DNA of 64,000 bases from Arsenophonus sp052174535 (GCA_052174535.1 JBQMRQ010000086.1:1-64000); one strand, 5' to 3'; counted from the first letter of the stretch, positions 51,470 through 62,354 are shown. Notes: generated from the sequence alone by a model not told the origin. Numbers and translations: made by a program.

Positions 51470-54400
51470 GTGCGCCTGAAAATTGGCATTCTATTTACTC
51501 TCTTATTTATAACGATACCTATATTCTCAGCAATTAATCTTGATGAAGCACAAATTAAAAAAGAGATAAAACAACTTGAGGTAAATAAAAATTTAAAAAA
51601 TGCAGAGATTATTCAGGCATTACAAGTTGCCTTAAATTGGTTGTCAGAGGCGAAAGAATCAGAGAAAAAAACCCGTGCTTATCAAAAAGCAATTGATGAT
51701 TTCCCTAAAATAATAAAAGAATTACAACAACAATTTATTATTGAAAGCAATAAGATGGTTACTATACCAACCAATATAACTATCCTCGAACTCGAACAAC
51801 GTATTGTTCAGGCTAGTAGTCAATTACTTGAGCAAAGCAGACAAATTCAACAAGAACAAGATAGAAATCGTGAAATCAGGGATTCTCTTATAACGTTACC
51901 TCAACAATTGTTAGAGGCTCGGCGCCTGCTTTCTGACTCTACCATAAGACTACAATCGCTGCATGTTCCAGTTTCTCCTTTAGCTGAAGCACAATATAAT
52001 TTAGCACAAACAGAGGTTATTGCGAGAAAAGCAAAAACAAATGAACTTGAAATAGCACAGCTTTCAGCCAATAATCGCCAAGAAATTGCTCGTTTACGCA
52101 TTGATATTTTTAAAAAACGTTATCAGCAAATTGATCAAGAGCTTCAACAACTAAGAAATCATCTAAACTTTCAGCGCCAACAAAAAGCGCAACTGGCGCT
52201 TAAACACACTGAAATGTTAGCCGCCCAAGGAGGAGAACTTCCTAAATTTTTAATAGCACAATTACAACTAAATCATAAATTATCACAAAGACTTAATGAA
52301 CAAGCATACAGAATAAATGATATTGAACAAAGGCAACGTCGTACTTCTAGTGATATATTAACCGTTCGTCAAGCGCTTTGGACAATTCGTGAACAGGCTC
52401 AATGGTTAAGCGGTTCAACTACTTTGGGTGAAGCATTACGTGCACAATTATACCATTTACCAGAAATTCCTAAAAATCAGCAAATTGATAGAGAAATTAT
52501 CAACAAACGGATTGATCGCCTTAAGTATCAAGATATGTTAGAAAATCTTGATTTTAATAATAAAGAGAATGAGGAAAAGCAAGAAGAAATAAAAAATTTG
52601 ACGTTAGAACAAACGCAAATTTATAATTCACTAATCCAAACTCGAAAAGAATTATTAAGTTCAATAATTTCTGGTTATGACAGTGAAATATTGGAATTAA
52701 CTAAGCTCTACGTTGCGGCAACCCAGTTAACTGATGTATTAACAGATATCAAAGATGCGACCCATCGTTATATGTTCTGGATCGCGGATACCGATCCTAT
52801 AAATCTTAACTATCCAATTACAATAGTAAAAGATCTAACTCGTTTACTATCATTAGATACTTTATCTCAACTCAGCGGCGCAATTAAAGTTATCTTCGCC
52901 AGTCAGGATAGCTTGCTATACTTGCTCACTGCTGTTGTTATCGTTATTTTTAGTATTAGCACACATCAGCATTATAATAATTTTCTTCTTCGCTCTAGTA
53001 CACAAATTGGTAAAGTAACTCAAGATCGCTTTGCTCTAACCTTACGAACAGTATTTTGGTCGATTTTGATCGCACTTCCTTTACCTATTTTATGGTCAGC
53101 GATTGGTTATGGTCTACAAAGCGCCTGGCAATTCCAAATGGCAACTGCTATTGGCTCTGGGGTGAGAGCAACAACACCGGTTTTATGGGTTTTTATGATT
53201 AGTGCTACTTTTGCGCTGCCAAATGGATTGTTTATTTCTCATTTTGGTTGGTTAGAAGAAAATGTAAAAAGAGCGATGCGTTACTATCAATTATTAATTT
53301 TTGTTATAGTACCATTAATGATGGCCTTGATTACATTTGAATATTATAATGACCGTGAATTTGCCCCAAGCTTAGGCAGGATATGCTTTTTATTACTCTG
53401 TATTGCATTAAGTTTGATTACACATAATCTCAAACGAGTAGGTGTACCGCTTTATCTAGATCGTCATGGCTCAGGTGAGAATGCAATTAGCAATATATTA
53501 TGGTTATTACTTATCATAGCACCAATTTTTTCTGCAGTTGCTGCACTATTGGGCTACCTTTCAACATCTCAAGAACTTTTAGCCAGGCTGGAAACTTCTG
53601 TTGCAATTTGGTTTTTTTTATTGATTATATATCATATTATCCGTCGCTGGATGTCTATCCAACGACGTAAAATTGCTTTTGAAAGAGCAAAGCAGCGTCG
53701 TGCTGACATTCTTGCTCAACGGGCAAAAGATGAAGGTGATAATAATAGTAATATTAATAGTAGTAGCGAAGGTTTAGTTGATATCGAAGAAAGTACAATT
53801 GACTTAGATGCAATAAGTGCAAAATCTTTGGGCCTTGTGCGCTCTATTCTTACCATGATAGCGTTAGTCTCGCTGATTTTAATTTGGTCTGAGTTACATT
53901 CAGCCTTCTCTTTTCTGGAAAATATCCGGCTTTGGAATGTTACTACTACAGTCAATGGTGTAGATACCATTCAATCAATCACCCTCAGCTCGCTATTTAT
54001 TACTATTCTCATTATTATAATTACTGCACAACTAATTAGAAATTTGCCAGCATTATTAGAACTCGCCCTGTTACAACACCTTGATTTAACACCTGGAACA
54101 GGTTATGCAATCACAACGTTGACTAAATATACTATTGCGCTTATAGGTAGCTTAGTCGGATTTTCCATGCTTGGAATTGAGTGGTCAAAATTACAATGGT
54201 TAATTGCTGCGATGGGTGTTGGATTGGGCTTTGGTCTACAGGAAATCTTTGCCAATATCATTTCTGGTTTAATGATTTTGTTTGAAAAACCAATTCGTAT
54301 TGGCGATACCGTTACTATTCGTGACTTAACGGGAAGTATTACAAAAATTAACACAAGAGCAACAACTTTAACAGATTGGGATCATAAAGAAATTATTATT

Positions 54401-54826
54401 CCTAATAAAGCCTTTATTACCGAGCAATTTATTAACTGGTCGTTATCTGATACTATTACTCGTATTGTTTTAACCATTCCTGCACCTGCTGATATAGATA
54501 GTTCCAAGATTAGTCAGATATTGCTAAATGCCGCTAAGAAAACGCCGATGATTTTAATTAATCCGGCACCAGAAGTATATCTTGTTGATTTACAACAAGG
54601 TATTCAAATCTTTGAATTACGTATCTATGCGGCAGAAATGGGGCATAGAATGCCAGCTCGCCATGAAGTTCATCAAAATATATTACTCGGCTTTTCGCAA
54701 CATGGGATTACGCTATCATTTCCACCCTTTCAAGCCCGAGTTAATATAGCCAGTGATAATTTATTACGAAGTGTAACAAAAAATATATCCGGGCGCAATC
54801 CGGAAAGAAAAGTCGGAGAATTATAA
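51470..54826 (+). CDS. mscM: Mechanosensitive channel MscM (YjeP)
   Basis: MscM is a very large MscS-family channel that opens under hypo-osmotic shock. The start is probably GTG at 51470 (reads MRLKIGILF, as E. coli MRLIITFL), with GAGG nine bases upstream; 1,118 residues against 1,107 in E. coli. In order: signal peptide (to about 20), a long periplasmic coiled-coil domain rich in Gln/Glu (to about 480), many membrane segments (about 490-860), then the MscS pore and beta domain: GVGLGFGLQEIFANIISG and LFEKPIRIGDTVTI near 925-955. The intact frame in a decaying genome argues for selection. Confidence 0.95.
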   Translation: MRLKIGILFTLLFITIPIFSAINLDEAQIKKEIKQLEVNKNLKNAEIIQALQVALNWLSEAKESEKKTRAYQKAIDDFPKIIKELQQQFIIESNKMVTIPTNITILELEQRIVQASSQLLEQSRQIQQEQDRNREIRDSLITLPQQLLEARRLLSDSTIRLQSLHVPVSPLAEAQYNLAQTEVIARKAKTNELEIAQLSANNRQEIARLRIDIFKKRYQQIDQELQQLRNHLNFQRQQKAQLALKHTEMLAAQGGELPKFLIAQLQLNHKLSQRLNEQAYRINDIEQRQRRTSSDILTVRQALWTIREQAQWLSGSTTLGEALRAQLYHLPEIPKNQQIDREIINKRIDRLKYQDMLENLDFNNKENEEKQEEIKNLTLEQTQIYNSLIQTRKELLSSIISGYDSEILELTKLYVAATQLTDVLTDIKDATHRYMFWIADTDPINLNYPITIVKDLTRLLSLDTLSQLSGAIKVIFASQDSLLYLLTAVVIVIFSISTHQHYNNFLLRSSTQIGKVTQDRFALTLRTVFWSILIALPLPILWSAIGYGLQSAWQFQMATAIGSGVRATTPVLWVFMISATFALPNGLFISHFGWLEENVKRAMRYYQLLIFVIVPLMMALITFEYYNDREFAPSLGRICFLLLCIALSLITHNLKRVGVPLYLDRHGSGENAISNILWLLLIIAPIFSAVAALLGYLSTSQELLARLETSVAIWFFLLIIYHIIRRWMSIQRRKIAFERAKQRRADILAQRAKDEGDNNSNINSSSEGLVDIEESTIDLDAISAKSLGLVRSILTMIALVSLILIWSELHSAFSFLENIRLWNVTTTVNGVDTIQSITLSSLFITILIIIITAQLIRNLPALLELALLQHLDLTPGTGYAITTLTKYTIALIGSLVGFSMLGIEWSKLQWLIAAMGVGLGFGLQEIFANIISGLMILFEKPIRIGDTVTIRDLTGSITKINTRATTLTDWDHKEIIIPNKAFITEQFINWSLSDTITRIVLTIPAPADIDSSKISQILLNAAKKTPMILINPAPEVYLVDLQQGIQIFELRIYAAEMGHRMPARHEVHQNILLGFSQHGITLSFPPFQARVNIASDNLLRSVTKNISGRNPERKVGEL

Positions 54827-55180
54827 ATTACAATTAATTTTTGCTGTTAAATAACAGGAAAAACCGTATAAAATTAAGCAAAACATAGTCATATTTATTT
54901 TTTGATTATTAATATATAATGGATTTAATCTAGTTTTAATTTAATTAAATTTAATTAATTTTAAATGGGCTTATTTTAATTTAGCATCTGATAATAAACT
55001 TTGCTGGCCTAATCTCTTTATTAGAGAAAATTTACTGATTTTATCATAAAAGTTATAACTTTCTTTAATTATTATTATAAGATTCGCTAACTAATCCAAT
55101 CTAGGTTTTGTTAGTTTTTAAGTACTATGCTTTGTTATAGTGAACACCTATAATGATCCTGAGTTTTAGTATATCCATAT
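54827..55180. other. Spacer after mscM
   Basis: A+T-rich. In enteric genomes epmA would follow on the minus strand; I looked for EpmA class-II synthetase motifs and found none. Confidence 0.4.
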
Positions 55181-55390
55181 ATTTTGCGGTATGTTTGAAG
55201 CAATAGACGGATTTTATAATTTTTTATTAGATTGTTGCCGATACTATATATTAATTATCTTCTTCTAGAAGAATAAATGGTTTTTTTGAATAATTCAAAT
55301 TTAACTTTGAACTAATCGTTCATAAACTGCAATGGAGTTTTATTACTCAATACTGATTGTAGTAATCTATAATTGTGCAATTAGATATTA
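55180..55390 (-). mobile_element. IS481-like C-terminal fragment
   Basis: The minus strand matches the C-terminal part of copies 1 and 2 (CAATTATAGATTACTACAATC, TTATGAACGATTAGTTCAAAG region). As in those copies a hairpin follows the gene end (TTCTTCTAGAAGAA at 55261-55274). Confidence 0.6.
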
Positions 55391-55615
55391 ATACTGAGTT
55401 ATTAGCAAGTTTTGTATATGGTGGTGTTAGGAGGTAGATTTCACTCTGATTCTTCATAAATCTATTTTTCATCTTTAAATTAAACATTATTTATCTTGCA
55501 AGGTTAGAAACTTAAATTTACTTATCCGGTTCCACTTTTCTAGGTAAAGTGTAGTAGTTTCAATACTATTAAAAGGGTTATTATTCTCGAATAATAGGTT
55601 CTTGAATTATGTTTT
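55391..55615 (-). mobile_element. IS256-family C-terminal fragment
   Basis: Minus-strand C-terminus with the shared sequence TTTCACTCTGATTCTTCATAAA at 55439. It abuts an N-terminal fragment in the other orientation. Confidence 0.62.
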
Positions 55616-55900
55616 ATTTCTTATATATGTAGTTTTAAAGATGACAACATATCCTTGTTGATTCATTTTATGAATAATTTTAACAACAGAGAGATGGTAT
55701 GCTATGAAAAGTCTACCATAGAGCTATCTGAGAAATTAGATATTACCTGTGATCTCTTTTATAATTCATCCGTAATCGTGTGTTAGCTAACTTTATAGGT
55801 GTACCCCTGCAATTAAGTCTGAATCTCTAAAGAGAGCCGTGCTACGAGAGTATGCTCAACACAACCTTATCAACGAATATTTATTCATAGTTAAAAAATT
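55616..55900 (+). mobile_element. IS256-family N-terminal fragment
   Basis: Plus-strand 5' part: TGATTCATTTTATGAATAAT near 55661 and AACAGAGAGATGGTATGCTATGA near 55687 are shared with the start of copy 6 (43655-43690). Confidence 0.62.
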
Positions 55901-56439
55901 CAATCACTCTTTAAGAGAAGAGTGTGAAACGATCCATTTTTCCTAAAAGGAAAAATTTAATTTATAGATCAATTATGAATGAAATTTATTAGAATGTATA
56001 TTTTTTTGATTTAAAGTAATAATTTAGAGATAATCCTAGGTTTGGATTAATAAATGTCATTTTTTATTTTATGTAGCCTTTGTTGACAACAATTTTATTA
56101 CTTTCTTAGTCAAGTGTTGAGCGTTGATAAAAGTAATCTCTCTAGATACAGAATGTATCTGCACGTATTTGTACATAGAAATCCTTTTATTGGAACACGA
56201 ACTGTCTTTTTCTGGTTTTTTTGTAAGACGTCATCTTTAGCGACTTATATAATAGATCTTTGGTAATAGTATGCCTTTGTTTACGATTTGATAAAAATAA
56301 TAATGACTGACCATCTTAACATGACTCACTGAAAGATGCCTAATTTATCGTCTGATGATTTCTTCCTACATCAGACGGAAGAGATCTGTTATTGTGTTCC
56401 GATTACTGTGTAGTTAACTGGTTATGGTAATGATGTATA
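55901..56439. other. Decayed stretch, not recognised
   Basis: No gene seen. It may belong to the repeat family U copy that follows, but I could not align it. A short repeat, CATCAGACGGAAGA with GTCTGATGA-like sequence near 56350-56390, can fold. Confidence 0.3.
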
Positions 56440-57560
56440 ACTTCTTTCCCTCCCCCTCAGGAATATCACATTTTAATGCATATACCGGGTGTTTTAGCAC
56501 CCGAGAGGGTATTTCGCTATGCTATATTTATTTCATCTTTTAAAATCGCACTTTCTAGTAATGTCTGAACTGTGTGCCTTTCAGGGTGCGCGTTTATACT
56601 GCTTCCTATAGCGGACATATGCGCAAGAACAGGAAGATAAGTGATATTTATCAAATCATAGTTGCAACGCAGAAGTCGGATGATAGTGTCTTACCAGATT
56701 TTTGACTGCTATTTTTAAGAGAAAAATACGCCATATAGCATGTTTAATATTGCAAGCTGATACTTTTAATGGAAACATGAAATGCAGATCTTGATTGAGT
56801 TATCAAGCATCAATCTACAAGACATAGAAGATGCCAATTTTAATATCCTGTTTACGTGTCCACTGCAGCATAAATCCGGTGAGTGTTCAGGTTCAAGAAA
56901 CCAGAGGTTTAAGTAGCGGATAGAGTTTTTGTTAAAAAGGTCAAAAATAAGAAATAGTGAAAGTAATATATTGCTAGTTTATGGTCGGGTAAAATATAAT
57001 TCTTCGTTGTTAATTTCTGTTTGCTAGTTTTAAAGATACTTGAACTGTAGGATTTTGCTTTTAAAGTTACGGTAAAATAGCGGTAGAAATATTAAGATAA
57101 GCACAACACTAGCCCTGTGAACATCCATATTAGAAAGTGCTGCAGTGGAAAATCATTCGCTCGATAGATAGATGGCTCTACAAGTTAATATTTTCATTGT
57201 TTTTAAAAAAAAGTTATTTAGCTGTCTTATAAACAGTAAAAAGTACTTTAGTTAGGCGGGGCAGGGATAACATATGCATAATTATTTTCTAGGTATTTTG
57301 TTAGATTATAAAAATTGGCATCCTATCCGCATTTGTTCGATTTATCGGACAAGTTATATCTTTATATTTCTTCCAGGCGCGAAGAAGATATGAATTATCT
57401 CTAGCCCATCTATAGCTTATGAATTTATTTGTAAAAATGGTTATTAATCAATTATCCTCTCAATGCACTTATATACAGTGTTGTCAGCTCGCCATTGAGC
57501 GTTTGCTTAAAATCCAGATAAATTGTACCTAGAAGATCCGGAAATATTTTAATATCAAAA
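56440..57560 (-). repeat. Unidentified decayed repeat family U, copy 2
   Basis: Inverted partner of 44985-46690. Minus-strand blocks that match: AGCGAATGATTTTCCACTGC near 57160, ATATTAAAATTGGCATCTTC near 56850, AACTATGATTTGATAAAT near 56665 and ATAGGAAGCAGTATAAACG near 56610. A readable peptide, MSAIGSSINAHPERHTVQTL then LESAILKDEI, ends in stops near 56530. No known family recognised. Confidence 0.5.
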
Positions 57561-57689
57561 AAAGAGGAGAGAGAGTTAGATACATTGCTATATGGTTTCT
57601 TTTATAAGATAAAATAAAATTCAATCTGTCTGTCACATTATTGATTTCAGAAAGAAGATCATAAAGTGCTTTAGATAAATAAGCAATTC

Positions 57690-57870
57690 CTATTATCTAC
57701 CTACTACCATTACAGATAAGTTCATGCAAGGAGTTCATGGGTAATATCTAGTTTTACTGATAGTTGTAGTATAGATTTTCCATCGTATATCATCTCCATA
57801 AGATTGAAATCATTCATCAAATTAATCAAAAGGAATAGGATAGCATTTTCGAAATTTTATGCTCCAAAAA
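57690..57870 (-). mobile_element. IS256-family N-terminal fragment
   Basis: Matches the 5' part of other minus-strand copies: GATAAGTTCATGCAAGGAG, a TATAGATTTTCCATCGTATATCATC-type block and GATTGAAATCAT..CAAATTAATCA near 57805-57830. Confidence 0.6.
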
Positions 57871-58519
57871 AAAAGAGGATAACTTTATAATAATTAAATT
57901 GATAGTTTATTTTTTTTAACTATATCAAAATTGATTTTTAATTAATCTTTTTTGTTTATTTTGATTCAAATAATTCTAAGTAAATTGCTTTTTATTAAAC
58001 AGAAATCAGTAATTTTGTTTATTTTTATACTGAATTTACATTAAATCTATGATGGATAAAAATCTAAATCAATCTGAATATAAATTTTTTATTGTAATAG
58101 TAGGGGCCTCTTCCTTTGTTGGCTATGAAAAAAATGCAGAATTCACTGTTATATTAATGTAGATGGAGGATAGAGAACTCGCGAGACGGTTAATAAAAAG
58201 TACCAGGAGAGCAGTAGAAAGATGCTCTTTTTAGATGTTAAAAATATAGCAAGGAATAGGAGTGATCCTAATATGTTTTGTAACATATAGTAATAGTTTT
58301 TAGTTGGAGAAGTGATGATTTTTAAAAAAATTATCAGAACAGTAAATTTTTACAGAAATTTCTTACTGAATAAAAAGCAGAAGGCGCATATCGGGGAGCA
58401 GAAATGCATTTAATTATCAAATAATTATTGGAAGATAGTAGTGTGGTCTAAATGCTTTATATAAAATAGAACATTATTTTTTGGCTGAAGACTTTAAGTT
58501 ATTAGAAATGTGGTAATTA
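57871..58519. other. A+T-rich stretch, not recognised
   Basis: No conserved gene seen. Near 58085-58200 the plus strand has a short less A+T-rich part (GGGGCCTCTTCCTTTGTTGG) that may be an old gene upstream of the small frame at 58520. Confidence 0.35.
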
Positions 58520-58792
58520 GTGGTGTTAAAATTTGCTTATGAAGTGTATGATATTGAAGAGTTAGAAATTCAAGATAGTATGATATTGACGTGTTATGAT
58601 GTTTATAGAGATACTCTTATTGAGATAGAATCAATTGATAAGCAAGTTGTAAAATTGATGATGTTAACTAAAAAATTTGCATTAATTACGACGGTTATGG
58701 CTAGTCTCTTTAAAGATCTTAATTATGGTGCTATTGAACAAAATTATGTTGAACTGGATGCAGTATACACTAGAATTAAATTTTTAGAATAA
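58520..58792 (+). CDS. Small open frame, possible transposase relic
   Basis: A 90-codon frame, acidic and helical (YDIEELEIQDSMILTCYDVY, then LIEIESIDKQVVKLMMLTKK). I do not recognise it. The helix followed by ALITTVMASLF and NYGA faintly recalls the C-terminal part of IS110-type transposases (a helix, then a PGIG.LTA.AL...FKN.R motif) with the PGIG part lost, which would make it a fragment. No good ribosome site is seen at the first codon (GTG). It may be a chance frame in decayed DNA. Confidence 0.3.
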   Translation: MVLKFAYEVYDIEELEIQDSMILTCYDVYRDTLIEIESIDKQVVKLMMLTKKFALITTVMASLFKDLNYGAIEQNYVELDAVYTRIKFLE

Positions 58793-58904
58793 AAAGAACA
58801 GAGATTATAATCAGCTGATATACCTATTAAGGTGAGGTATAGTATCCTAGTTAGGGTAAAATTATTATTTAACAATATTTCTATATAATAAGTGTATCAG
58901 TATT

Positions 58905-59115
58905 GTTTCTTATTAAAGAAGAAACAAATAGTTACTTTTTGATTAATTAGTTTTTGTTTTGTTGCTAAATATCTTGCTAATCGATTACGCTCTTTTATTA
59001 ATAGATTAATAGCAACAACAGATACTCGGATAATAAAGCTATTGTTAGCTAATTTGTTTTCAATAGTCGCTATTTTAAGTTAATTTATACAGCTCTTTAT
59101 CTATATCCGCGTTAG
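58905..59115 (-). pseudogene. Detached C-terminal arm of valS
   Basis: Directly past the valS stop, same frame at first, the minus strand reads LTRI, stop, IKS..., LKIATIENKLANNSFIIRV, then LLIKERNRLARYLATKQKLI. This is the C-terminal coiled-coil of ValS (E. coli: ELARLAKE...ISRIENKLANEGFVARA...IAKEREKLEGYAEAKAKLI) with at least three internal stops. Confidence 0.88.
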
Positions 59116-61830
59116 TTAAGTATCTTTATTGATTAAAGCCGTTATTGGGATCAATACTTCAGCACCATCTATTAGTTTAGATGCAGTAAGTGGTGCTGAT
59201 TGATGTTCATTTAAAATAGTAATCGAATTAAGGCGGCCTATTGCCTGAATAAAATTCAGATTTTCTGTAATACGTCGTTTTGTTGCGTAATTAGCATTAC
59301 GTAATAGCAGATCTAATGGCTTACCTGGTAAGATATTTATTTCTGCTCGAATGTTACGTATGGCAATAATAAGTTCTTTTATCCATTCTAGATCAGAATG
59401 CGCTTCTTCATCAATTTTTTCTGGTTTAAAGATTGGAAAAGGTTGTAACATGATAGTATCTTGTTGAATGTTGATGCCCTTAACTATTTTCACCCGTTGC
59501 CAGATCGTCTCGGTAATAAATGGAATAATAGGATGTGCCAACCGTAATAAGCTTTCCAGTATTTCAATCAAGGTATAACGTGTTGCCCGAATTTCTGACT
59601 CTTTTCCTTTATGAAAAGATTGCTTAGATAGTTCTAAATACCAATTACAGAATTGGTTCCAGGTAAATTTATACAAAATATTGCTAGCGATATCAAATCG
59701 ATAACTATCAAGCGCTTCACGATATAATTTTACTGTTTGGTTAAATTCTGCCATAATCCAACGATCAGCCAACAAAAAAGTTATTTCCCCACCATGCAGA
59801 CCACAATCTTGTCCTTCAGTATTCATCAATACATAACGACTTGCGTTCCAAAGTTTATTACAAAAATTGCGATAGCCAATAAGGCGTTTCATATCCCAAT
59901 TGATCTCTCGCCCAGTAGATGCTAACGCTGTAAGCGTAAAGCGTAAAGCATCTGTACCATGTGCTTTAATGCCATGTGGATATTCTTTATGGGTACGTTT
60001 AGAAATTTTTCTGGCTAATTGAGGTTGCATCATATTGCTAGTACGTTTTATTACTAAATTTTTCAGAGAGATACCATCAATTATATCTATCGGATCAATG
60101 ACATTGCCTTTGGATTTCGACATTTTTTGCCCATCTTCATCACGTATTAGACCTGTCATATAGACGATTTTAAAAGGAATCTGCCCTTGACCATTTTCAT
60201 CTTTGATGAAATACATCGTCAACATGATCATGCGGGATACCCAAAAAAAGATAATATCAAAACCACTAACCAATACGTCTGTTGGATGGAAAGTTTTTAA
60301 CGCCTCACTGTTTTCTGGCCAACCTAATGTTGAAAAGGTCCATAGAGCAGAAGAGAACCAAGTATCTAATACATCTTGATCCTGATGTAGGCTAATATCA
60401 ACACTAATATTATTTTCTCGACGGATTTCTTCTTCATCACGTCCAACATAGATATTACCAGATTCATCATACCAGGCGGGTATTCTATGTCCCCACCATA
60501 ATTGGCGTGAAATACACCAATCTTGAATATTCTGCATCAAGGAAAAATACATATTCTCATACTGTTTAGGAATAAACTGTATACGGCCATCTTTTACTGT
60601 TGCAATAGCTTGTTTTGCTAATGGCAGGATACGAATATACCATTGATCCGTCAGCATAGGTTCAATAATAACACCACTACGATCACTATAAGGAATAGTA
60701 AGTTGATGTGGTTTTATGGCGATTAAAAATCCTAGTTTTTCTAATTCGCTGACCATTGCTTTACGGGCAGTAAAACGCTCCATTCCCTTATAGAGGGAAG
60801 GAATTATTGTAGTGGTATAAATAGTACTAGGGTTACCTTTGCTGTCGAATACTTCAGCTTGTTGGCGGATATGGCCATTGAAATCAAAAATATTAATCAT
60901 AGGCAACTGGTGACGTTTTCCTATTTCATAGTCATTAAAATCCTGAGCTGGTGTAATCTTCATACAGCCAGTACCTTTTTTCATATCAGCGTGTTCATCA
61001 CCGATGATAGGAATACGACGGTTAACTAATGGTATTAGAATTTGTTTGCCGATTAAATCCTTATAGCGCGGATCATCAGGATTAACCGCTACACCTGTAT
61101 CACCAAGCATAGTTTCTGGTCGAGTAGTGGCAACAACTAAATAATCTTTGCCTGCTGCGGTTTTTACCCCATCAGCAAGTGGATAACGTAAATGCCACAT
61201 AAAACCGTTGACTTCTTGATTTTTAACTTCTAAATCGGAAATAGCAGTATGCAGCTTTGGATCCCAATTAACTAATCGTTTGCCGCGATAAATAAGATCA
61301 TCTTGATAGAGTCTAATAAATGCTTCTTTTACTGCTTTAGAAAAGCCTTCATCCATAGTAAAGCGTTCACGTTCCCAATCAACAGAATCACCCAGTCGTC
61401 GCATTTGTTCAGAAATATTACCTCTAGACTCGTTTTTCCATTCCCAAATTTTTTCAATAAATGCTTTTCTTCCATAATCATGACGAGTTTTATTCTCTTC
61501 TGCAGCAATTTTATGCTCAATCAGCATCTGAGTAGCGATCCCTGCGTGATCTATACCATTTTGCCAAAGGGTATTTTTCCCTTGCATCCGCTGGTATCGG
61601 ATTAACGTATCCATGATGGTTTGCTGAAAAGCATGCCCCATATGCAGATTACCCGTGATATTAGGAGGCGGGATCACAATACAAAAACACTCTTTGCTGT
61701 TATCACCATGTGGTATAAAATAGCCATTTCTTTCCCAGTGTGCATATAAAGGTTGTTCAATTGCAGTTGGTTGATAAGTTTTGTCTAGTGATGGCTTAGA
61801 CTGAGTTTGATTTACGGGTTTCTTTTCCAT
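59116..61830 (-). CDS. valS: Valyl-tRNA synthetase (C-terminal arm lost)
   Basis: ValS charges tRNA-Val and edits threonine. The protein has 904 residues against 951 in E. coli. HIGH motif HMGH (63-66), editing-domain blocks VVATTRPETMLGDTGVAV and DEHADMKKGTGCMKITPAQDFNDY, and KMSKSKGN are all present; the anticodon-binding domain is complete (WNQFCNWYLELSK, HPIIPFITETIWQRV). It stops at ALINKDT where E. coli goes on ALINKEDELARLAKE, so the coiled-coil that contacts the tRNA elbow is missing. The N-terminus has about 13 extra residues. The gene overlaps the holC relic, as in enteric genomes. Confidence 0.95.
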   Translation of the reverse strand: MEKKPVNQTQSKPSLDKTYQPTAIEQPLYAHWERNGYFIPHGDNSKECFCIVIPPPNITGNLHMGHAFQQTIMDTLIRYQRMQGKNTLWQNGIDHAGIATQMLIEHKIAAEENKTRHDYGRKAFIEKIWEWKNESRGNISEQMRRLGDSVDWERERFTMDEGFSKAVKEAFIRLYQDDLIYRGKRLVNWDPKLHTAISDLEVKNQEVNGFMWHLRYPLADGVKTAAGKDYLVVATTRPETMLGDTGVAVNPDDPRYKDLIGKQILIPLVNRRIPIIGDEHADMKKGTGCMKITPAQDFNDYEIGKRHQLPMINIFDFNGHIRQQAEVFDSKGNPSTIYTTTIIPSLYKGMERFTARKAMVSELEKLGFLIAIKPHQLTIPYSDRSGVIIEPMLTDQWYIRILPLAKQAIATVKDGRIQFIPKQYENMYFSLMQNIQDWCISRQLWWGHRIPAWYDESGNIYVGRDEEEIRRENNISVDISLHQDQDVLDTWFSSALWTFSTLGWPENSEALKTFHPTDVLVSGFDIIFFWVSRMIMLTMYFIKDENGQGQIPFKIVYMTGLIRDEDGQKMSKSKGNVIDPIDIIDGISLKNLVIKRTSNMMQPQLARKISKRTHKEYPHGIKAHGTDALRFTLTALASTGREINWDMKRLIGYRNFCNKLWNASRYVLMNTEGQDCGLHGGEITFLLADRWIMAEFNQTVKLYREALDSYRFDIASNILYKFTWNQFCNWYLELSKQSFHKGKESEIRATRYTLIEILESLLRLAHPIIPFITETIWQRVKIVKGINIQQDTIMLQPFPIFKPEKIDEEAHSDLEWIKELIIAIRNIRAEINILPGKPLDLLLRNANYATKRRITENLNFIQAIGRLNSITILNEHQSAPLTASKLIDGAEVLIPITALINKDT

Positions 61831-62290
61831 CTTGCTTCGTTATTTATTAAGTGCTGATATGCCATAATCAAATTAAAACCCATATTGTGATAAGTTTTGT
61901 ATCGTTCACGTGCTAACTGTTTAAAATATTCATCTATAGGTACAAAGTCTATCACTTTATGGAAGTGTGTAGAAAAATTTACAAAGGTTGATTGTAGATT
62001 TATCAATATATCTCTCATCGAGATATTCTGTTTTGTTGACTAATAAAGTTCAACAGGCGCACCATAGTGCGGACCTTCACCAGCTAAATTATGCGGGATA
62101 AATTGATAAGGTTCTCTTTCCCAAAGTATTTTATCCAATTTTCTGCTTGCATTTTATGCTCGCAAGCAATTAAAATACGTTTACCTATCCGCCAATTTTT
62201 TGCTGCTAGCTGACAGGCTAGCTATTCATGACTTTCAAGTTTTTTTTGTGATAATAGCCTATTCTATTAAATAGAATAGTTACTTTTCAT
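61812..62290 (-). pseudogene. holC: Decayed holC (DNA polymerase III chi)
   Basis: HolC (chi) links the clamp loader to SSB. The minus strand starts with ATG at 62290, then shows LESHE, stop, LACQLAAKNWRIGKRILIACE near 62240-62170, then after a frameshift NLAGEGPHYGAPVELY near 62090 (E. coli NLAGEGPRGGAPVEIAW) and a TAG where Trp stood. From 62018 the frame is open: MRDILINLQSTFVNF, FHKVIDFVP, LARERYKTYHNMGFNL, matching the E. coli C-terminus. At least two stops and one frameshift; only a C-terminal fragment of about 60 residues could be made. Confidence 0.9.
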
Positions 62291-62354
62291 CGCATTTCTT
62301 TTTATAGAAAGAGTGTATTGATTATAAAGATCTATTATAAATTCACTGGTATTA

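Noticed and set aside
54827..55180. Possible epmA relic expected after mscM
   Set aside because: Checked the minus strand for the class-II synthetase blocks of EpmA and found none.
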